Assembly (NCBI GenBank): GCA_009760855.2
Contig: WPIO01000006.1
Span: 3,208,501 to 3,272,500, forward strand
Reading direction: 5' to 3'
DNA: 64,000 bases
From: Cristatella mucedo
Taxonomy: Eukaryota; Bryozoa; Phylactolaemata; Cristatellidae
Numbering within the stretch: position 1 is the stretch's first letter; every line of letters begins with the position of its first letter. Of this stretch, positions 1-13,600 are shown in pieces. The translations under genes were made by a program, and so were the position numbers. Under the pieces are notes generated by a model that saw only the letters and a list, made by a program, of their open reading frames with translations, was not told the DNA's origin and searched no databases.

Positions 1-540
1 GCGACAGTCGATCAGGGATGCTGCGATCTTGAAACCAGTCTGTTGTACTTTCGACATCAAGTTGTAGGGAAGTTGTAGGCTATGGCTGGTGCTGTGAAGA
101 TGTAGCCCTCTGTGATATGGAGTAGACTGGTCTACACTAAGGGCATTAATATATGGTGTAGACTCTCTTGATTAATACCCTGCTCTACAAGCGTTGGCAT
201 AGCTACGTTTAACGGGGCACCACGTTTACGACTCGTTAGCCGTGCTCGGAGGCGCCAGCTCCACCAGCATTTGTCAACGTCTGCAAGGATTGGCACCAGT
301 CATGCTATTTGTAGTATATTTATATTCATAGTATTTGTGGCAAAGTACTTGGCTCTGGAGCCACTTGCATGTTAGTATGTTAGACTTGCTTTTTCAATGT
401 GCATTTCCACACAATCCATCTCGATATCGGACGTAAATTAAGTGAGAATGAACACAAATCTATGTTGTGAAACTGTATGTACCCACACACAAACAAAACT
501 TATCGTAGCATTTTCAAATAGTTTGACACTACCAGCACTT
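1..540. other. Intron or repeat-derived sequence without a recognised gene
   Basis: No convincing open frame with splice signals. The first ~40 bases (ATGCTGCGATCTTG) resemble a stretch near 13850 inside a family B LINE, so a short LINE remnant at the window edge is possible. This should be downstream intron of the peptidase gene. Confidence 0.4.
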
Positions 541-735
541 AAATAATAATAAAACATTTGTATAGCGTCATTAGAGAACTGAATCTCTCTATCGAGGCAC
601 TTTACAGATTCTGCATATAAAGCATTGGAAAATGTTTGGTGGTAATATCCGCAAGCAGCAGGCCTAGTGAAAGCAGGTACATGCACACGAAGGACGAATC
701 GCGAAGACCCGTCAAATCCTGCAATAAACAAAACA
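541..735 (-). mobile_element. LINE family B, 3' end fragment
   Basis: The reverse complement carries the family B tail: the GCCTCGATAGAGAGATTCAG stretch, the small-ORF remnant, and ATT repeats at 541-553. It is a 3' fragment of about 195 bp inside the peptidase gene. Confidence 0.75.
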
Positions 736-1545
736 GTCGGAGTGCTTCAGGATTTCTTTGCATTGGGTAGCCATGAAAAGAGCTTGCTTATGCACACCGA
801 GCAATAGGATCGAAACAGAACGATAGTTCAAAAGCACTACAAAAAAGATTGTGTCTCTCTCAAAATGGCATCTCTGGACATTCAAGACACCCAAAAATCT
901 CTCAATTGTCTGGTAGTCTGGTGAAAACCTCTCGGCAATCAAGGCAACCCGGTATGCGGCGATCTGCATTGCACATGCCGTCTCGCCAGCTCTTTGACGC
1001 TTAAAACTGAGTGACTCACAAGTGCGAGTCACACTCAGAAGTGTGCACCAGTCAGCTTTAAACGCCACAGACTTTAAAGGACAGAAAGCCGTCTTTTTAT
1101 TTTAGAGAAGCTGGTAGAGAAATGGGGAAAAGGGTACACAAAGCCTTGGATGAACTTTCAATAAACGATTCTTAGAAAATATGACAGGTCGTCAGCATTA
1201 TTAGGCATCTTCAAAAATCGGATGTCTGAAACGTTTTGTGATAAAGCTTGCATGTTTCCTGCAGACACTAAACACCCCAGAAAAGTAACGTCCTGCTGGG
1301 CATGACAACACTTCTTTCCTGACGGTTTGAACCCAGATGACTGGAACAGAATCAGAACCCTATCGAGGTAGGAAAGACAATCCTCTCAAGATTCATGAAA
1401 GTAAAAGAAGTCATCGAGGTATTTTACTAATTTAAGTCGTGCGCAGAAAAGCTAGCGGTGGCTAAATGTGGGGTATAAATCTATTCGCTAGCTGATCCTG
1501 GCAAATATATTTCATTCCTTTCAATCACTATAGGTTATTACTCAC
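736..1545. other. No gene recognised
   Basis: A 118-residue open frame (712-1068, minus) exists but has no recognisable motif and no flanking splice consensus fitting the peptidase phase. The stretch is best read as peptidase intron. Confidence 0.4.
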
Positions 1546-1632
1546 GTGGCATTTCCTCATGCCATCTATCTCTGTTGGATTCTTTATTGCCTTCAGCAGC
1601 TGAATTGGTGACTGCTCGTTGACGATATTGCT
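1546..1632 (-). CDS. XPNPEP2: Peptidase exon: [18 protein letters not shown], entry to catalytic domain
   Basis: 87 nt between TTTTTGTAG|AGC and CCAC|GTGAGT, phase 0 at both ends. The frame gives [29 protein letters not shown]. The K..K...E..GM..(A/C)H motif immediately precedes the pita-bread catalytic domain in this family. The exons with the two Asp, His and two Glu metal ligands should lie at lower coordinates; none was recognised in 1-1545. Confidence 0.93.
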
Positions 1633-4600
1633 CTACAAAAAGCACATGGTGAAATTAAAGTTATTCAATAACTGACATTTAAAAATTATATAACGAACGG
1701 GTTTGGCAGGTAAATTTAACATAACAGCTGAGCACCGGTGTTTCTCGAGTGTTAAAACACAAGCTCCATTAACCTTAATGGGGGTTTTAAACCAGGCAAA
1801 TGCACTAAATATTCGAATGGCATTGCTAAAAGAACCAAAAGAAACTTGTTTTTCGCACTGAACCTTTTTTGCATACAAGTAAATAGCTGCGTGAACTGGG
1901 ACATCTAATAGTGCCTGTAAATCCACATACTTGTCATAGTGTGAGGAAATTCTAGGTCATTTAAATGAAATGCTTTGATTAATTATATACTTTATGACCA
2001 CCATATTTATAGTCTCATGTTGAATTGCATCTAACTCTAATTTTCGAAATTCAAAGGCGTAAATGTAAAAATATGCTCGGTAGTAGCCCACTGTGAGATC
2101 AACTGCGGGAACAGTTATAGTGATTACTCAATTTGTTTTAAGATATTGTTTCATATTGTATCCAAAATGATACCAAATTCAAGAGCTGCTCTGCAGGCTA
2201 GTAGTTCCCTAAAAAAATCGTGCTGCGACCTACCAGTAAATGCTCAATCCTAAATTTAAAGCATGCTTGAAATGAAATTAAAATACATTATTCTTGTGAA
2301 GGCGAGTAAACTATACTGCTAATCAAGCCGTCTGCTTCTTTAAGTGAGCTGTCCTTAGAAGGCAATGTTAAATAAATTCCTTTTATGTTTAGGATGAACG
2401 TTTTACTTGCGTTTTGAGTAAAGGTCATATAGCATACTGCCATGGTCTTCTTGAGATTTTACATCGCAAGATTTTTCAAGAGCCAAGCAGGATCGCTTTA
2501 ACGAATTTTGATTCAAAGCAAACACTCTGTCAATTTTGAATGACTTGTCTCAGCTCCTCGCTAATGAGCGAAATCTAACGGATACAGAATTAGCCTCATA
2601 GGCTCTGGCACAGCACTGGCTTGTTCGTACGCAGACTCAATAAATAAGGGCATATACATCGACCTATGTTGCTCTCTCACATCAATTGACAGGAATACTG
2701 CCATAGTAAAGGTAGAAGGCACCAGCCCTGCCTTTTTGCAGAAATACAAGCTGGGTGCAGTGCGGCTTGGTCAAAGTTGGGGTCATTACGTATATTGCAA
2801 TTTTAAGTAAGTCAATGAAGGTTACTTGAAGATCTTCTTTAAGCTCAAGAGTAGCAGATTTTTGGGAAGTGCACAACTCTGCAGCTAGGCTTTTCTGTCT
2901 TGAGCGTCGCAGTTGCCATATCACACCACTTCTTGCCAACCTGTACTATCTCCCAGTCAAGCAATGCATCGTCTACAAGGTTCTATCACTCAATTTTAAG
3001 TCCCTTCATTCTTCGGCTCCAGCCTACCTACCAGATCTACTCTCCCACCAGGATAAGCATCGTGCCACCTGCTTTTCGGAATCTAATCGTGTACCTATAC
3101 CTCGTACAAACCCTATATTCTTTCAAGACCGTGCCTTTAGTTTTGTAAGCTCCCAAAGCCTGGAACTCACTTCCGATTTGCGTCACGTTATCCCCTGATT
3201 GGACCATATTTACAGAGAAACTAAAAACTTACCTATTTATCATAGCATTTAGTGGCGCAATGTCATTTGTCCTTTACATGCTTATGCACGCTGACAATGT
3301 GCATGCTATCACTAACCACATTTACATGCTGACCCTGTGCATGTTACCCCTAACCATGTTATACTTGATTTCATTGAGCATGCTGCCACGAACCATTCGA
3401 TCGTGCTTCCTTTATAGCAAATGTAAAGTGCCTAGATAGAGATCAAGTTCTCAGAGGGAGCTATATAAAACCCATTATTATTATTATTACAAAAATCTCC
3501 GACTAAAATCAATATACCAAATTCTAGAGCACACTCTGAGACGTCTAATAATTTCATTCAGTAACACGCCACCAGGTACCTGGTTGGCTTTTACGTAAAG
3601 GTTATAGCTTGACTGGTCGCTTATCCACATACGCTGTTGCGGAAGAATATCGTCGTATATTTTGTCGTATTCCAGAACCTGTAACGAGCGAGTAAAATGG
3701 CTGAGACATCAAGAGTTCACCAACATTACCAACCAGACATTACCAACCCGATGTTTCAAAGCCGATGAAGATTCATTATTATCGTCCAATACATTTTCAG
3801 AGGCATAAACAGAAAACCTACACGTATGAAGTATCATCAGAGAACAATGATGATTCAGTGGAATGCTTTCACGGGGCTCTTACTCAGGAAAAGTTACGAA
3901 GCCAATATAGGATGTAATCACTTGTATCGCAAGAACGGCACGTGACGCCGATTTGCTAATGTGTATTGACCTGATTTAAGTTAGCTGCCTCTCCACCCAC
4001 GCGCCTCCAGGCTCAAGACGAGGCTCACAACCAAAGCAGATCTTATTCTTCATCTTGATTTTAGGGTTTAATATTCCACGCGAAGTGATGAAAAATCATG
4101 GCAAGAAGGTAAAAAATTTGCTCAAAGTCATTCAAAATTAAATAAATTGCAATCTGCTATATATTGCTCAAATTATACTAAGCATTGCGTAAAATACATT
4201 CGGCTATTTGACTCATAAATCTTATAGAAGAACTTCTTTAGAGAGTGTTATTGATAATCTTTTAAGTTTATTAAAGATAATTTGCCTTATTCACAGATAT
4301 GGTTACAATTTGTCTGCCCAGTTATTGATGAATTATTTGGAGAACCATTCAGGTGGCTTATGCCTACGTTCTGTGCAGGGACAATTGAGATCCATATTAT
4401 GCAACACAGAAATTGGCAGACACAAATTATACCACCAATCGTTTCCGAATGACGACCTTCGGGTGCAAAACCCATAAAGTAGCCAGTAATCCATCAGTCT
4501 TCCAAAATTAATAAGTTAATTTATTTTAAAGTTATAATAATAATACATTTATGCAGTGCCCTCAAGGTTGTAGGACATTCCCCCCCCCCCCGACGTCCCC

Positions 4601-4712
4601 CCCCCGAATTTCCCCCCTGGTAGACCCTAGGACATTCCCCCCCAAATTCCCCCCCCGTAGGACATTCCCCCTGTAGGACATTTCTCCCATGTTGATGAAT
4701 GTATAAATAAGA

Positions 4713-4787
<75 letters not shown>

Positions 4788-7574
4788 CAAATGAAGTTCA
4801 CATTCTATTAAAATAAAATCAACTCAGTATGATTAGAAGAATGGATGGATTGGAAGAATGGTTTCAAATGGAGCGAGCGGCGGCGAGCTATACAGTTCAG
4901 TCCCGCGGTATTTCGGTCCCGCACGACGTCGCCAGGTTTTTGTTCGTACCCGTCAAAGCTGGGCGCGCTACCGCGTGCCGTGCGCTCCTGCAAATGAGCG
5001 CTAAGCCTCAGAGGTCTACTGCGTATAACTCGAGCTCAAGAGATCTATTTACGCTATAATACGCACTAATTAAAGAGCAGATGAGAGCAAGGGTGGATTT
5101 AGGCAGCGAAGGTGCAGCCCGCCCTAAAACCCAAAAATCTAAACCCTAAACACTAAACTCTGAAACCCTGAATTCCTAACCACAAAACCCTACATTCTAA
5201 ATCCTAGAACCTAAACCATAAACGCTAAACCCTAAAAACGCTAAACCCTAAACGCTAAACGCTAAACCCTAAAAACCCTAAGTTCTAAACCCTAAACCCT
5301 AAAACGCTAAACCCTAAAAACCCTAAAACCCGAAACACTAAACCCTAAACCATATACCCGGAGCGGGAATATCCTACCCCAGGGGGAAATGTCCGGGAGA
5401 GAATGTTCGGGGGGGGGAATGTCGGGGGGGGGGGAAGGAAACGTCCGGAGGGAAATGTGCGTACCCCGCCCTCAGAGAACTGAATCTTTTTCTAGGGACT
5501 TTACAGATGCTGTATAGAAAGCATTACCAAATAATTGATGGTAGCATCCCCAAGCAGCAGGCATAGTGTAAGCAGGTACATGCACGTGAAGAAAAAATCA
5601 CAAAGACCCACCAAACGCTGCAATAAACAGGTGCGTTTTAAGCTTTTTTTGAATGTCGTCATGTCAGGGGACGTTGTGACGTGCGACGGTCGTGAGTTCC
5701 AGCCTTTGGGAGCATAGGAGCTTAAGGCACGGTCTCCTGCAGTACATAGTTTCTAACGAAGGATGGCTATACGATTCTTCCCCTGGTAGGGGAGTAGTTT
5801 TGATAGGTAGGCTGGAGCCAGAGCGTGGAGAGACCTTAGAGTAAGTGACAGAACCTTAAAGTCGAGCGCCGCTTGATTAGGAGCCAGTGCAGGTAGGCGA
5901 GAAGTGATGTGATGTGGCAACTGTGATGCTGACGACAGACAAGCCTAGCTGCAGAGTTTTCTACCATCTGTAAGCGCCTGATTGCACAGGCCGTTAGACC
6001 AGCAAGCAGTGACTAAGAGTCAAGACGGGATGTCACAAATGCATGGACCAATTTAGATGTGAAATCCTTGTCTAAACAAGCCAGAAGTTTAGCAATGTTA
6101 TGTAGCTGAAAGTAGGCAGACTTGACTGTCGAGCTGATGTGGTCGTCTAATGAAAGGTCACTTTAGAACATGAGGCCGAGATTTCGTGCAGATTCAACAG
6201 GAGATGTGCTCGCAGAGTTGATTTCGAGCGTTAGTCTTTCCAATTTCTGAATCACACTTGGTTTGCCCATAGTAAGTTGGTTTTGTCACCATTCAGTTTT
6301 AGAAAGTTTGCTGCCATTCATGAGTAGATGTGATCTATACATAAAGCAAAGGTGAGTAGAGAATTTGACGTGCTCGAGGGCTGGGAGGGATCAAAGCAAA
6401 GGTACAACTGAGTGTCATTTGCATAGAAGTGAAAGCCTAGACAGTGCTTGGCAATCACATCAGCAAGACGGAGCGTCTACACTGTGAAAAGAAGCGTACC
6501 GAACATGGCGCCCTGAGGTACCCGTACTTTAGTAGTGGTTCCTCGAATGAATATTTGTCCGTTCATTTCAATACTCTAGAGTCTGCCACTGAAATAGGAC
6601 CTGAACCCTTTCAGTGCAGTGCTAGTGATGCCTAGGCGAGATGAGAGACTCAAGGAGAACTTTGTGATCAATAGTATCGAATGTTGCCGAAAGATCAAGC
6701 AGAGAGACTTTACCCAAGTCTGCATTCCTACGTACGTAGTTATACATCCGAAGCAATATTGACTCTGTGGAGTGATTAGTTTTAAGCCCAGAGTTGAACT
6801 TACTTGCTAGGTTTGAGGTCTCAATATAAGAGTTTAGTTGGTCTGCCTCAACCAGTTCTAGTGTCTTTGATAGGAACGGGAGAAGTGAGACTGAACGGAA
6901 GCTGCTCAAATCCTCTTAGTATAGTGTTGCTTTCTTAATAAATGACTTAACAACAGCCTTTTTACAAGGTGCAAAAAAGGACAATACTTGAGACTAAGGA
7001 CATGTTATGATGTTAGTTATGCATGGCAGCAGTAGATCTAATTAGCATCTAGGTAGAAGCATGGCAGTGAGAATAGGGTCTAGAGGACTAGTAGTCTTTT
7101 TCTGACTGGGATATAAATTTCAGGATAAGGTCACTCGTGCCCTCCTTAAATGTAGACATCGATGTAGTGCATGGGATCAATGGACGGGAGTCCTATGTTG
7201 ATGTAATTGTGAGACAGGCGAGGAAGTCCGTCTGTCCGTCAGGCGGTCTGATACATAGACCAGTTTCCAGGAGTGACGTGCAATAGACGCGTAAAATGAT
7301 GTGCAATATAACACAGACTCAGCGAAACGAGGCCACAGGCACTGAGCTTTAGTGTGTATTAAAGAGAGAAAGCCCGTCCTTCCATCCGTCATGCTACATG
7401 ATAGCAACCAGTACTTCCGGGAGTGGTGAGTGATAGGTGCGAAATTCTACTATGACTCAGCGAAGCAAGTCATAATAGAATTGCACGTCTGTTACACACA
7501 TACACAGACACACTGACACACACACAGACACACACACACACACACAGACACACACACTCACACACACACACACA

Positions 7575-7616
<42 letters not shown>

Positions 7617-7619
7617 CAT

Positions 7620-7662
<43 letters not shown>

Positions 7663-10600
7663 TATATATACCCGTATATGTAAATGCATGCAAAATTATG
7701 TGCATATAAATACATATGCATATGTATGTGTAGTAAACTCGCTGCCTATTTTAGGAGTTGGTGACTGGCGTAAGCAGTTGCAAATTGAACTTCGCTTAGC
7801 ACTCCTCGGTGACCAGGCCTTTTCCACCAGAAAACAATTCTATAGCTCTTTAGGAATTCAATCATACCGGTAGAGCTCGAGCTCGGGGTGTACAGTGTGC
7901 ATTTTTTGCTCATATATAGAATTTTATTGTGGAATAACTTAGAAAAATCCGTTTTGATTAAATCTACAATATGGATGCTGTTATCTGACTCTGTTGAGGC
8001 TAAGCTTTGGTAGACACAAATCTCGATTGCTATTTCATGGGCACATTGCAGTAAAACGGATTAAACCCGCTACAGCGGACTATAAATATGGCTGCAAGGC
8101 TGGTCTTCAAGTCCCAGCGGTTTGAGCACGTGTCACCTTTGCTGGAAGAGCTAGGATGGTTGCCGGTTGAGCAAAGGATACGGAGCAAAGTTCTTACGCT
8201 GACTCACAAGGCCCGCCACGGCTTGGCTCCTTCATACCTAGCTGAACTGCTACATCAGTTTCAGCCTGTTCGCGCCCTCAGGTCCCGTGTGGACAATAAA
8301 TTAGCTGTCCCATTCCTCCGCTTAAAGACAGTTGGCGACAGAAGCTTTAGCTCTGCAGGTCCTAGACTGTGGAACTCGCTTCCACAATTCTTACGCAACG
8401 ACATCTACTCTCCAACTGCCGACTATGGCACATCTTTTTCAGCGGTCCTGAACTGCTACTTCTATGCTACTCACTACCTCAACTGCTCTCCTAACTCTGC
8501 TATGCTTCCCACTTTCTCTTTGTTGCGTGAGACGAAGTCTGTTGGCTACCGAATGCGTACCGAAAGCCGCTTAGGCTGTGAGTGCGCTATACAAAACTCT
8601 CCTGCGTAACGCCCACATGGTCTTTATGACTTTGTGGAGTTACTGACGGAGATACATTACATTACATTATCCCCATAAAGCGCGTAGCAGCTTAGCGTTC
8701 AACTTCCTAGAGAAGGCATCATTACGTCTTCCGTACAGAAAATCACTGTTAAGACCAGGTAGCGAGAACAAAACAGAACAAGTTCACTGCTATCAACTAA
8801 TATACTTGCCTCTGCACAGTTATTGCCCGAGCACTGGCCAGTGGTGGAACACCCCAAGTGATTATTAATGCTGAGTAATCGTTGGTTGCTGTTTCGTAAA
8901 TATAGTCTGCAAGTAAGAAAAAAATATACAGTAGAAAGTGTCTTTATGCATTTCATCCGTTAAACTGACGGATGCAGTACAGAGTTGTGTTTGATGTAAT
9001 GGGTCCATTTGTGTTTTAAAAAAGCGGCTCCTGCCAAGCTCTTGGTACCTCGGATAATGGGTGGGTGGTACCTTGGGTAATGGGTGGGAAAGAAACTTCG
9101 AATTTAAAAACAAAGATATTCGTCGGAATACGCAAGGACAGCTACTCTCCAAATGTATGTAAGATTCTTCTCATGATATGTAAAAGTTACAAAGTGAGCG
9201 TCCTGCCTGCGCGAGGCTTGCCGCTCATTAGCACTTAGCACTATTTTTGCTGCCGTACGGGTACGAGTAGTTTTGAATGATTGTGTGCAGCCTGCAGGAT
9301 GTATACCGCGCTGTGTCACTATCCTCTATTAAAAAGTCTCCTCTACAAAGATATTAATCTCTGCTGCTATGCAAAGAAGTTTTAGTATAATGTGAGCCAG
9401 CTCAACGAGTTGTGATTGCAGTCATTACCTACTCGAATCAGTTGGCACGTTAGCACTCGAGAGTGAAATGTACTCACTAAGATTTGCCATTCCATGTTTA
9501 AACACTGACATCAAAGGATAATAATAATAATATTTATACACTTGATATAGCGCTCTCAGAGAACTCAATCTCTTTCTAGGCACTTTACATTTGCTGCAAA
9601 GAAAGTACGATCGAATGGTTAGTGGTAGCATGGTCAATAAACAAAAAAGAATAACATGGTTAGGGGTACAGGGTCAGCATGCAATTGTGGTTAGTGACAG
9701 CAGGCACAATGTCAGCACGCATAAGCACGTAAAAGACGAATCCACGGACCCTCTAAATGTTGTGATAAATAAGTGCGTTTTTAGTTTCTTTTTAAATGTG
9801 GTCAAGTCAGGTGATGTCGTGAAGCAAGTCGGGAGTGAGTTCCAGGCTTTGGGAGTATACGAACTAAATGCACGATCTCCAAAGAATTTGAGGTTTGTAC
9901 GAGGTGTACGTACACGATTAGATTCCGAAAAGCGGGTGGTCAAATGCTCAGCCTGGTGGGGGAGTAGATCTGATAGGTAGGCTGGAGCCAAGGAATAGAG
10001 GGACCTAAAAGTGAGCGACAAAACCTTGAAGTCTGTGGGTTGCTTGACTGCGAGCCAGTGCAGGTAGGCGAGATGCGATGTGGTGTGGCAACTGCGATGC
10101 TCACCGCAGACAAGCCTAGCTGCCGAGTTTTCCACCATCTGTAAGCGCCTGATTGCACAGGCCGGTAGACCAGCAAGTAGTGACGTATAAGAGTCAAGAC
10201 GGGATGTCACAAATGCATGGACCAATTTAGATGTGAAATCCCTGCCTAAACAAGCCAGAAATTTAGCAGTGTTATGTAGCTGAAAGTAGGCAGACTTGAC
10301 TGTCGAGCTGATGTGGTTGTCTAATGAAAGGTCACTTTGGAATATGAGGCCGAGATTTCGTGCAGATTCAATAGGAGATATACTTGCACAGCCTATTTTG
10401 AGCGTTAGCCTTTCCAATTTCTGAATCACACTTGGTTTGCCCATAGCTAGTAAGTTAATTTTGTCACCATTCAGTTTTAGAAATTTGGCCGCCATTCATG
10501 TGCGTGTGCCATCAATACATCAATGCAATATCATCAATATCATCTATATCATCAATGCAATACATCAATGCAAGGGAGTTGAAAGTACGCGCTAGAGGGC

Positions 10601-13600
10601 ATTAGAGGTTCTCTTGATAACCTACATTTTTAAGGGAGTTGTGTTATTTTATATACAAAATCATAAAGAATTACGCCACTTAAAAAATATGAAGGATCTC
10701 AATCAGCTAGGGCAAGTCTAGGTTAGTATAATTAAGTATAAGTAACCTTACGCTGTAACACATCCACATTTTTAGCACATGGAACAAAACTGTTTTTGAC
10801 TCACGTGGGGATATTTTAGTTCTCGCACATGCAACATTAATTATCTTAGTGTATTAGGGAATTTGCGAAAATGCAAATGCCGTATCAAGACTTACTTTGG
10901 ATTTCCCGTCTCAAACACTATAGCGTATGCAAAGAAAAATGGGTTGTATGGAATGTCGCTTCCTCGTAGATTAAATAGCCCTGAAAAGAAATGATCAAGG
11001 AATTTTACAAAATGTAATGCTAAAATACATCTGCTTAGAGATACACAGTGAAAGATTCTCAGAGTCCTTGAAGTATATTACCTGGCCAATTTATCCTAAA
11101 ATAGGATAAGCTTACCCACAGTTTGACTAACTGACCTCTCTACATGTGGAAATAAGTTTGATACATGAATTACAGTGAGAAGGGAAAAGTTGTAAGAATT
11201 GCTACTGACTCTGACTTAATTTGAGTTAGCTAGGTCTGTAGATAAATAAAAGATAGAGTTACGCGGAATAGAAAAGAAAAGAGGTAATATTTCTGAAGAT
11301 CGACTCGTTTTTGACTTCAAGAGACTTTCCCATAAATGTGGAGGCACGTCGCCAGGTACAGAGTTCAACCACCTCAAACATGCTGAACTTGTTGGAAATG
11401 GTTTCGTTTCATTAATGGCATTCTTATAAGTGTACGCTCATAGTTACTTGCGATAGTGCTATTATCTATTTCATTAAATGCGCCCAACTAACATAAAACC
11501 ATACCTCTGATTAGAGTTAGAGGCGTAGAGGTGTAGAGATCCTCAAAAAAAATTTCGTAGTATCTGAGCAATGGTAAGATGCGTAATGTACCATGTGCGA
11601 TTTCGGGTTGATGAAAATCGTGCATAAGCAAAGCCATATAGCAGTGACAGAAGTGACACATCAAGGGAAATTTAGAGAGGTAAGCAGTGACACGACATGC
11701 CTGTAGATGGACTGAAAATTTGGACTAGGCTTATTTACATAGCCGGCACACAAACTCTTCCACAATCACTAGGAGAAAGATGGCGCATTTGCTCATACGT
11801 CTACTCAGATTCCGGGATTCTTAAATAAGTTAACAAAAGTCAATGCTTTGGCAACTTTCAGTGACTAATATGTTAGAAGTTCAATCTCAACCTTTGACGA
11901 TTGAAGTATGAACAGAACTTTGGTATATAACGTAGTGTATTTCGTCTGTGTAAAAAGGTAGGATATTTCATCCGTGAACTTCGAAAACAGTAATTCATAG
12001 CCTTGGAGTGACACCAGAACATTAATTGAAATATGAAGTATATGAAATCAGCGTAGAATTGGATGAATAAATTCAGGCCCCGCGGTCAGCTCTCCGACTC
12101 TTAGAAGCATTATAAAAACATGCAAGACCTGCCCCCAACTCCCACCGGAAGAGAGAGGGAGGGTTGATGTAAACGGTCGATTGCCAACGCCCCAAATGAA
12201 TCCTGAGCAGCTCGTGAGCGTCGCAGTTGCCAGATCGAACCACTTCTCGTCGACCTGCACTTGCTCACAGTCAAACAACGCATTGACTTTAAGGTTTTTT
12301 CACTCACTTTTAGGTTCCTTCTTTCTTTTGCTCCAGCCTATATATACGATCTACTGCCCCATCAGGGTAAACATCGTACCACCCGCTTTTCAGAATATAA
12401 CTGTTTACCTATACCTCTTACAAATCTCAAATCCTTTCGAGACCACGCCTTTAGTTCGTATGGTCCAAAAATCTGGAGCTCACTCTCGACTTCCGTCACG
12501 ACATCCGTGACTTTAGCATTTAAAGGATTTACATTTAACAAAAAAACTAAAAACGCACCTATTTAACCCAGCTAGTAAAATTCAGCTCCCCAGTCTCAGC
12601 TCAAAACGTTTCTGTTCCGCTCAGCTTTAGCATCACTCCATGACCGTGTCTTCTTTGTTCCAGCACGCTTAGGGTATGCACCTGTGGATGATTCAGTACA
12701 TGCTACAAGCCACAGGTCCTAATGACCGATTGGGTTGAGTGTCCTTACGCATGCTTTGGCATGCTAGCCTAAGCTTGAAACTTGTTTGGGTTGTGCATGC
12801 TTAATGCAGAGCACAGCACCAATCCTTGAGTACCGATTCTCTTATAGCCTGGTTGTAAAGCGCCTGGACAGAATTGAGTTCTCTTTAGGGTACTATATAA
12901 AAGACGTTATTGTTATTATACTATTATTATTATATTACTATATATTATTTAATATTATATTATACAGGTAACAGTTGATGGCTTACCTAGGAGGCCCACC
13001 TGGAAATTTCGTACGAGGGAATTACCTGGTGCTCGAGGGCTGGGAAGAATCAAAGCAAAGGTACAACTGAGTGTCATCCGCATACAAGTGAAAGCCTAGA
13101 CTATGCAAGGCAATCATATCGGCAAGAGGGAGAGTAAAACCATGAAAAAAACGGCGCCAAGCACAGAGCTCTGAGGTAACCCATATTTCAGAGGTTTCTC
13201 GGATGATCTTTGTCCATTCTGATTAATACTCTGGAGTCAACCGCTGAAATAAAACCAGAACAATTGCAGTTCTGTGCCAGTGATGCCCAGGCGAGATGAG
13301 AGACGCTCAAGAAGGTGTAATTGATCAACAATATCATAAGCTGCCGAAAGAGCAAACAAAACAAGAAAGAGACTCTACCTATGTCTGAATTTCTACGTAG
13401 GTCGTTGTACACCCGAAGCAATACTAACTCTGTGGAGTGATTAGCTCAAAAACCAGACTGGAGCTTACTAGCAATGTTTGATGTTTCAATATATGAGTTC
13501 AGCTGGTCTGCCGCGACTCGTCACAGTGTCTTTGATCGGAAGGTAGAAAGGAGATGGGGCGGAAGTTGCTCAAGTTCTCTTGACCTAGTGTATTTCTTGA

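Larger units (their letters stand above)
4565..5467. mobile_element. Unclassified insertion with inverted C/G-rich ends and a GCCCTCA target duplication
   Basis: The host LINE is cut at GCCCTCA, which is present on both sides (4558-4564 and 5468-5474). The left end has repeated GTAGGACATTCCCCC units (4569-4690). The right end has their reverse complement, GGGGGAAATGTCC-like units (5375-5460). Inside are an AT dinucleotide block, a GC-richer segment (4855-5000) and degenerate CCCTAAA repeats. No transposase frame is visible, so it would be non-autonomous. Family unknown. Confidence 0.6.
4533..7195 (-). mobile_element. LINE family B copy, interrupted by a 0.9-kb insertion
   Basis: The ATT tail and the last bases (GCAGTGCCCTCA) lie at 4533-4564. 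The rest resumes at 5469 with CCTCAGAGAACTGAATC and runs through the C-terminal region to reverse-transcriptase sequence ([30 protein letters not shown] at 6650-6890). The catalytic YADD box reads YAND at about 6404-6425, so the enzyme is dead. Several frames are broken. Confidence 0.85.

Noticed and set aside
712-1068. 118-codon minus frame as next peptidase exon
   Set aside because: Lacks any of the expected catalytic-domain motifs and has no acceptor in phase 0.
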